A DNA stretch of 6,075 bases, taken from Thermoplasmata archaeon. GTDB taxonomy: Archaea > Thermoplasmatota > Thermoplasmata > Thermoplasmatales > Thermoplasmataceae. Shown here piece after piece: positions 5,143-6,075 of this stretch (its first letter is position 1; each line of letters starts with the position of its first letter). The notes beneath the pieces were generated by a model, which saw only the letters and a program-made list of their open reading frames with translations, ran no database searches and had not been told where the DNA came from. The position numbers were made by a program, and so were the translations under genes. Location of the stretch: the NCBI GenBank assembly GCA_021797525.1, contig JAJZZQ010000093.1, positions 1-6,075 of the forward strand, read 5' to 3'.

Positions 5143-5997
5143 TTAAATACTAAATGTCTCATCGTTTAAAGTGTAGTCACATTCACTGCACCCTACTCTT
5201 GCGTTGACATAAATTGGCCCATCTTCACTATTCCCCCCATATTTTGTAGCAGTCTCTATCTTCCCAGCACACCTTGGGCACACTTCCATAGAGATGTATG
5301 CACTTTCTCTACCGTCCAGGTAATATAGTGCCCCAACCAATGTAAGTAGTTCGGATAACGTGCTGTAATTTTCGAATATTGGCCACGCGAGTATCTTGAT
5401 TAGTCCGTCAATACTTTCAAGTTCACGCAATATATAGTCTGAAGTGAACGTTTTTTTGGTTCCCACTTGCCCATTGCCACTTTCCTGCGATGTTCTCTCA
5501 AGTTTAACAGCCAAATCTGTGAATAATGCCTTTTTAACTAACTCTATCTTAGAATTTAAGTCTAGCGTTGAAAATTTACGATCATAGTCTATACAGAACC
5601 CAGCTAAATATCTTTCAAAATCATTCAATTCAGTAAGTGCTTTATTAAGTGGAGTAAACCTATTCAAACTAGGGATATATAAGTCATTGTGTTCGATTTT
5701 ATTTCTCTCATTGTAAAGTTCATTTATTGTGTCGCGCCATTTTTCTAATGGAAATTTGTCAATCTTCGCTATATCCATCAATATAGTAAGGTCACCATAT
5801 CGTTTCTTGAGGTCTTTACCCTGTATGACATCATGAGCCGAATGATATGTTTTTGATAGCGCTGATAGGAGGGTTCGCTGGTAAAGCTCATAAATGATCT
5901 TCAGGTAAATTCTGGATTCTGCTAAATTCTCATGTGGATCAAGTTTCCGAATAAGGTCTATGGAATCATTTTTTAATCTCTCCGTGTCACTATTCAC
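5143..5997 (-). CDS. HEPN-domain protein with C-terminal zinc ribbon, 284 aa
   Basis: Residues 20-135 are helical and carry RNKIEH (R98-H103) within NELYNERNKIEHND. This is the RNxxxH form of the Rx4-6H signature of HEPN domains, many of which are metal-independent RNases in toxin-antitoxin, abortive-infection and CRISPR-associated proteins. A helical middle (about 145-228) leads to a C-terminal zinc ribbon with C240xxC243 (CPRC) and C270xxC273 (CSEC), probably for nucleic acid or protein binding. No MNT-type nucleotidyltransferase antitoxin is adjacent within the window, so it may act alone or with a partner beyond base 6075. The start is GTG 5995-5997 with no Shine-Dalgarno and a TATA box about 28 bp upstream, suggesting leaderless expression. 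Its stop shares TTAA with that of the convergent methyltransferase. The gene is visibly more A/T-rich than the methyltransferase, hinting at separate acquisition. RNase activity is inference. Confidence 0.72.
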   Translation of the reverse strand: MNSDTERLKNDSIDLIRKLDPHENLAESRIYLKIIYELYQRTLLSALSKTYHSAHDVIQGKDLKKRYGDLTILMDIAKIDKFPLEKWRDTINELYNERNKIEHNDLYIPSLNRFTPLNKALTELNDFERYLAGFCIDYDRKFSTLDLNSKIELVKKALFTDLAVKLERTSQESGNGQVGTKKTFTSDYILRELESIDGLIKILAWPIFENYSTLSELLTLVGALYYLDGRESAYISMEVCPRCAGKIETATKYGGNSEDGPIYVNARVGCSECDYTLNDETFSI

Positions 5998-6020
5998 TAA
6001 AAGTGATAAATTTAGAAGGC

Positions 6021-6030
6021 AGATATACTT
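6021..6030 (-). promoter_or_regulatory. TATA box of the HEPN gene
   Basis: AAGTATATCT on the minus strand is centred about 28 bp before the GTG at 5997. That is the distance expected when transcription begins at or near the start codon, consistent with the missing Shine-Dalgarno. Confidence 0.45.
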
Positions 6031-6054
6031 TCCTTTTTTGTATATTTCTTCGTA

Positions 6055-6066
6055 TTATTTAAATAA
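6055..6066. repeat. 12-bp A/T palindrome upstream of the HEPN gene
   Basis: TTATTTAAATAA is a perfect 12-bp palindrome about 60 bp before the HEPN start. It could be an operator or the TATA region of a divergent gene beyond the window. Being all A/T, it may also be chance. Confidence 0.25.
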
Positions 6067-6075
6067 CGAAATGAT

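Larger units (their letters stand above)
4387..5146 (+). pseudogene. D12-class (Dam-type) adenine-N6 DNA methyltransferase, broken by two frameshifts
   Basis: D12-class enzymes transfer methyl groups from S-adenosylmethionine to adenine N6 in DNA. The class order X-I-target domain-IV is visible: FRYYGGK (residues 5-11), motif I VFGGSGK (35-41, after repair), YNDIN (56-60), a target-recognition segment around LQTFSFMGDGTTFGRRYKG, and motif IV as LDPPHL (D174-H177). GTG 4387-4389 gives MKSVFRYYGGK, the usual D12 beginning; no Shine-Dalgarno is present. Two breaks occur: a G5 run at 4495-4499 inside motif I and a G6 run at 4689-4694; one added G at each restores a 253-aa protein of normal size. 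Motif IV is DPPH instead of DPPY, which would be expected to impair base stacking and catalysis. No cognate restriction endonuclease is visible, so it may have been an orphan methyltransferase of a mobile element. It converges with the HEPN gene. Confidence 0.82.

Noticed and set aside
1..6075. CRISPR array, tRNA, rRNA or complete insertion sequence
   Set aside because: No regularly spaced repeats, no cloverleaf or CCA-type ends, no rRNA-like blocks, and no transposase with terminal inverted repeats were found on either strand.

Overview
The window looks archaeal, most plausibly from a Thermoplasmata-like euryarchaeon. This rests on A/T-rich TATA-type boxes, Shine-Dalgarno cores of the GGTGA/GGAGG type, other genes with no Shine-Dalgarno and a TATA box about 25-30 bp before the start (leaderless style), and heavy AGG/AGA/ATA codon use. 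The taxonomic call is inference. No rRNA, tRNA or housekeeping gene is visible. The region reads as an accessory or mobile-element neighbourhood.

Layout: (1) At 1-116 there is the tail of an unidentified plus-strand gene. (2) At 198-584 (minus) lies an unknown 128-aa protein, divergent from (3) a catalytic-domain-only tyrosine recombinase at 665-1279 (plus) with a full R-K-HxxR-H-Y set. (4) At 1280-1620 are gene remnants: a hydrophobic open frame directly behind the recombinase stop, and a degraded soluble fragment. (5) At 1633-3574 (minus) is a compact three-gene operon with 2-nt and TAATG junctions: a YwgA/Panacea-like winged-helix candidate (171 aa), an 88-aa protein and a 385-aa protein with an alternating beta/alpha pattern. 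I recognise none of these as a described system, so this is the best candidate for something new. (6) At 3705-4146 (minus) is a translationally coupled pair: a 74-aa two-helix membrane protein, split by a G-run frameshift, and a 73-aa helical protein. (7) At 4387-5146 (plus) is a D12/Dam-type adenine-N6 DNA methyltransferase broken by two frameshifts, with DPPH in place of DPPY. (8) At 5143-5997 (minus) is a HEPN-domain protein (RNxxxH) with a C-terminal four-cysteine zinc ribbon. It is convergent with the methyltransferase, and the two stop codons share TTAA.

The most striking sequence-level fact is that all three clear frameshifts fall in G homopolymers and each is repaired by adding exactly one G. 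One sits inside the methyltransferase motif I. This fits either systematic homopolymer under-calling in the assembly or contingency-tract (phase-variable) switching. The DPPH substitution argues for genuine decay of the methyltransferase. Recombinase, methyltransferase, HEPN protein, small membrane proteins and A/T-rich unknown cassettes together suggest a defence or mobile-element island. How these genes cooperate is inference.
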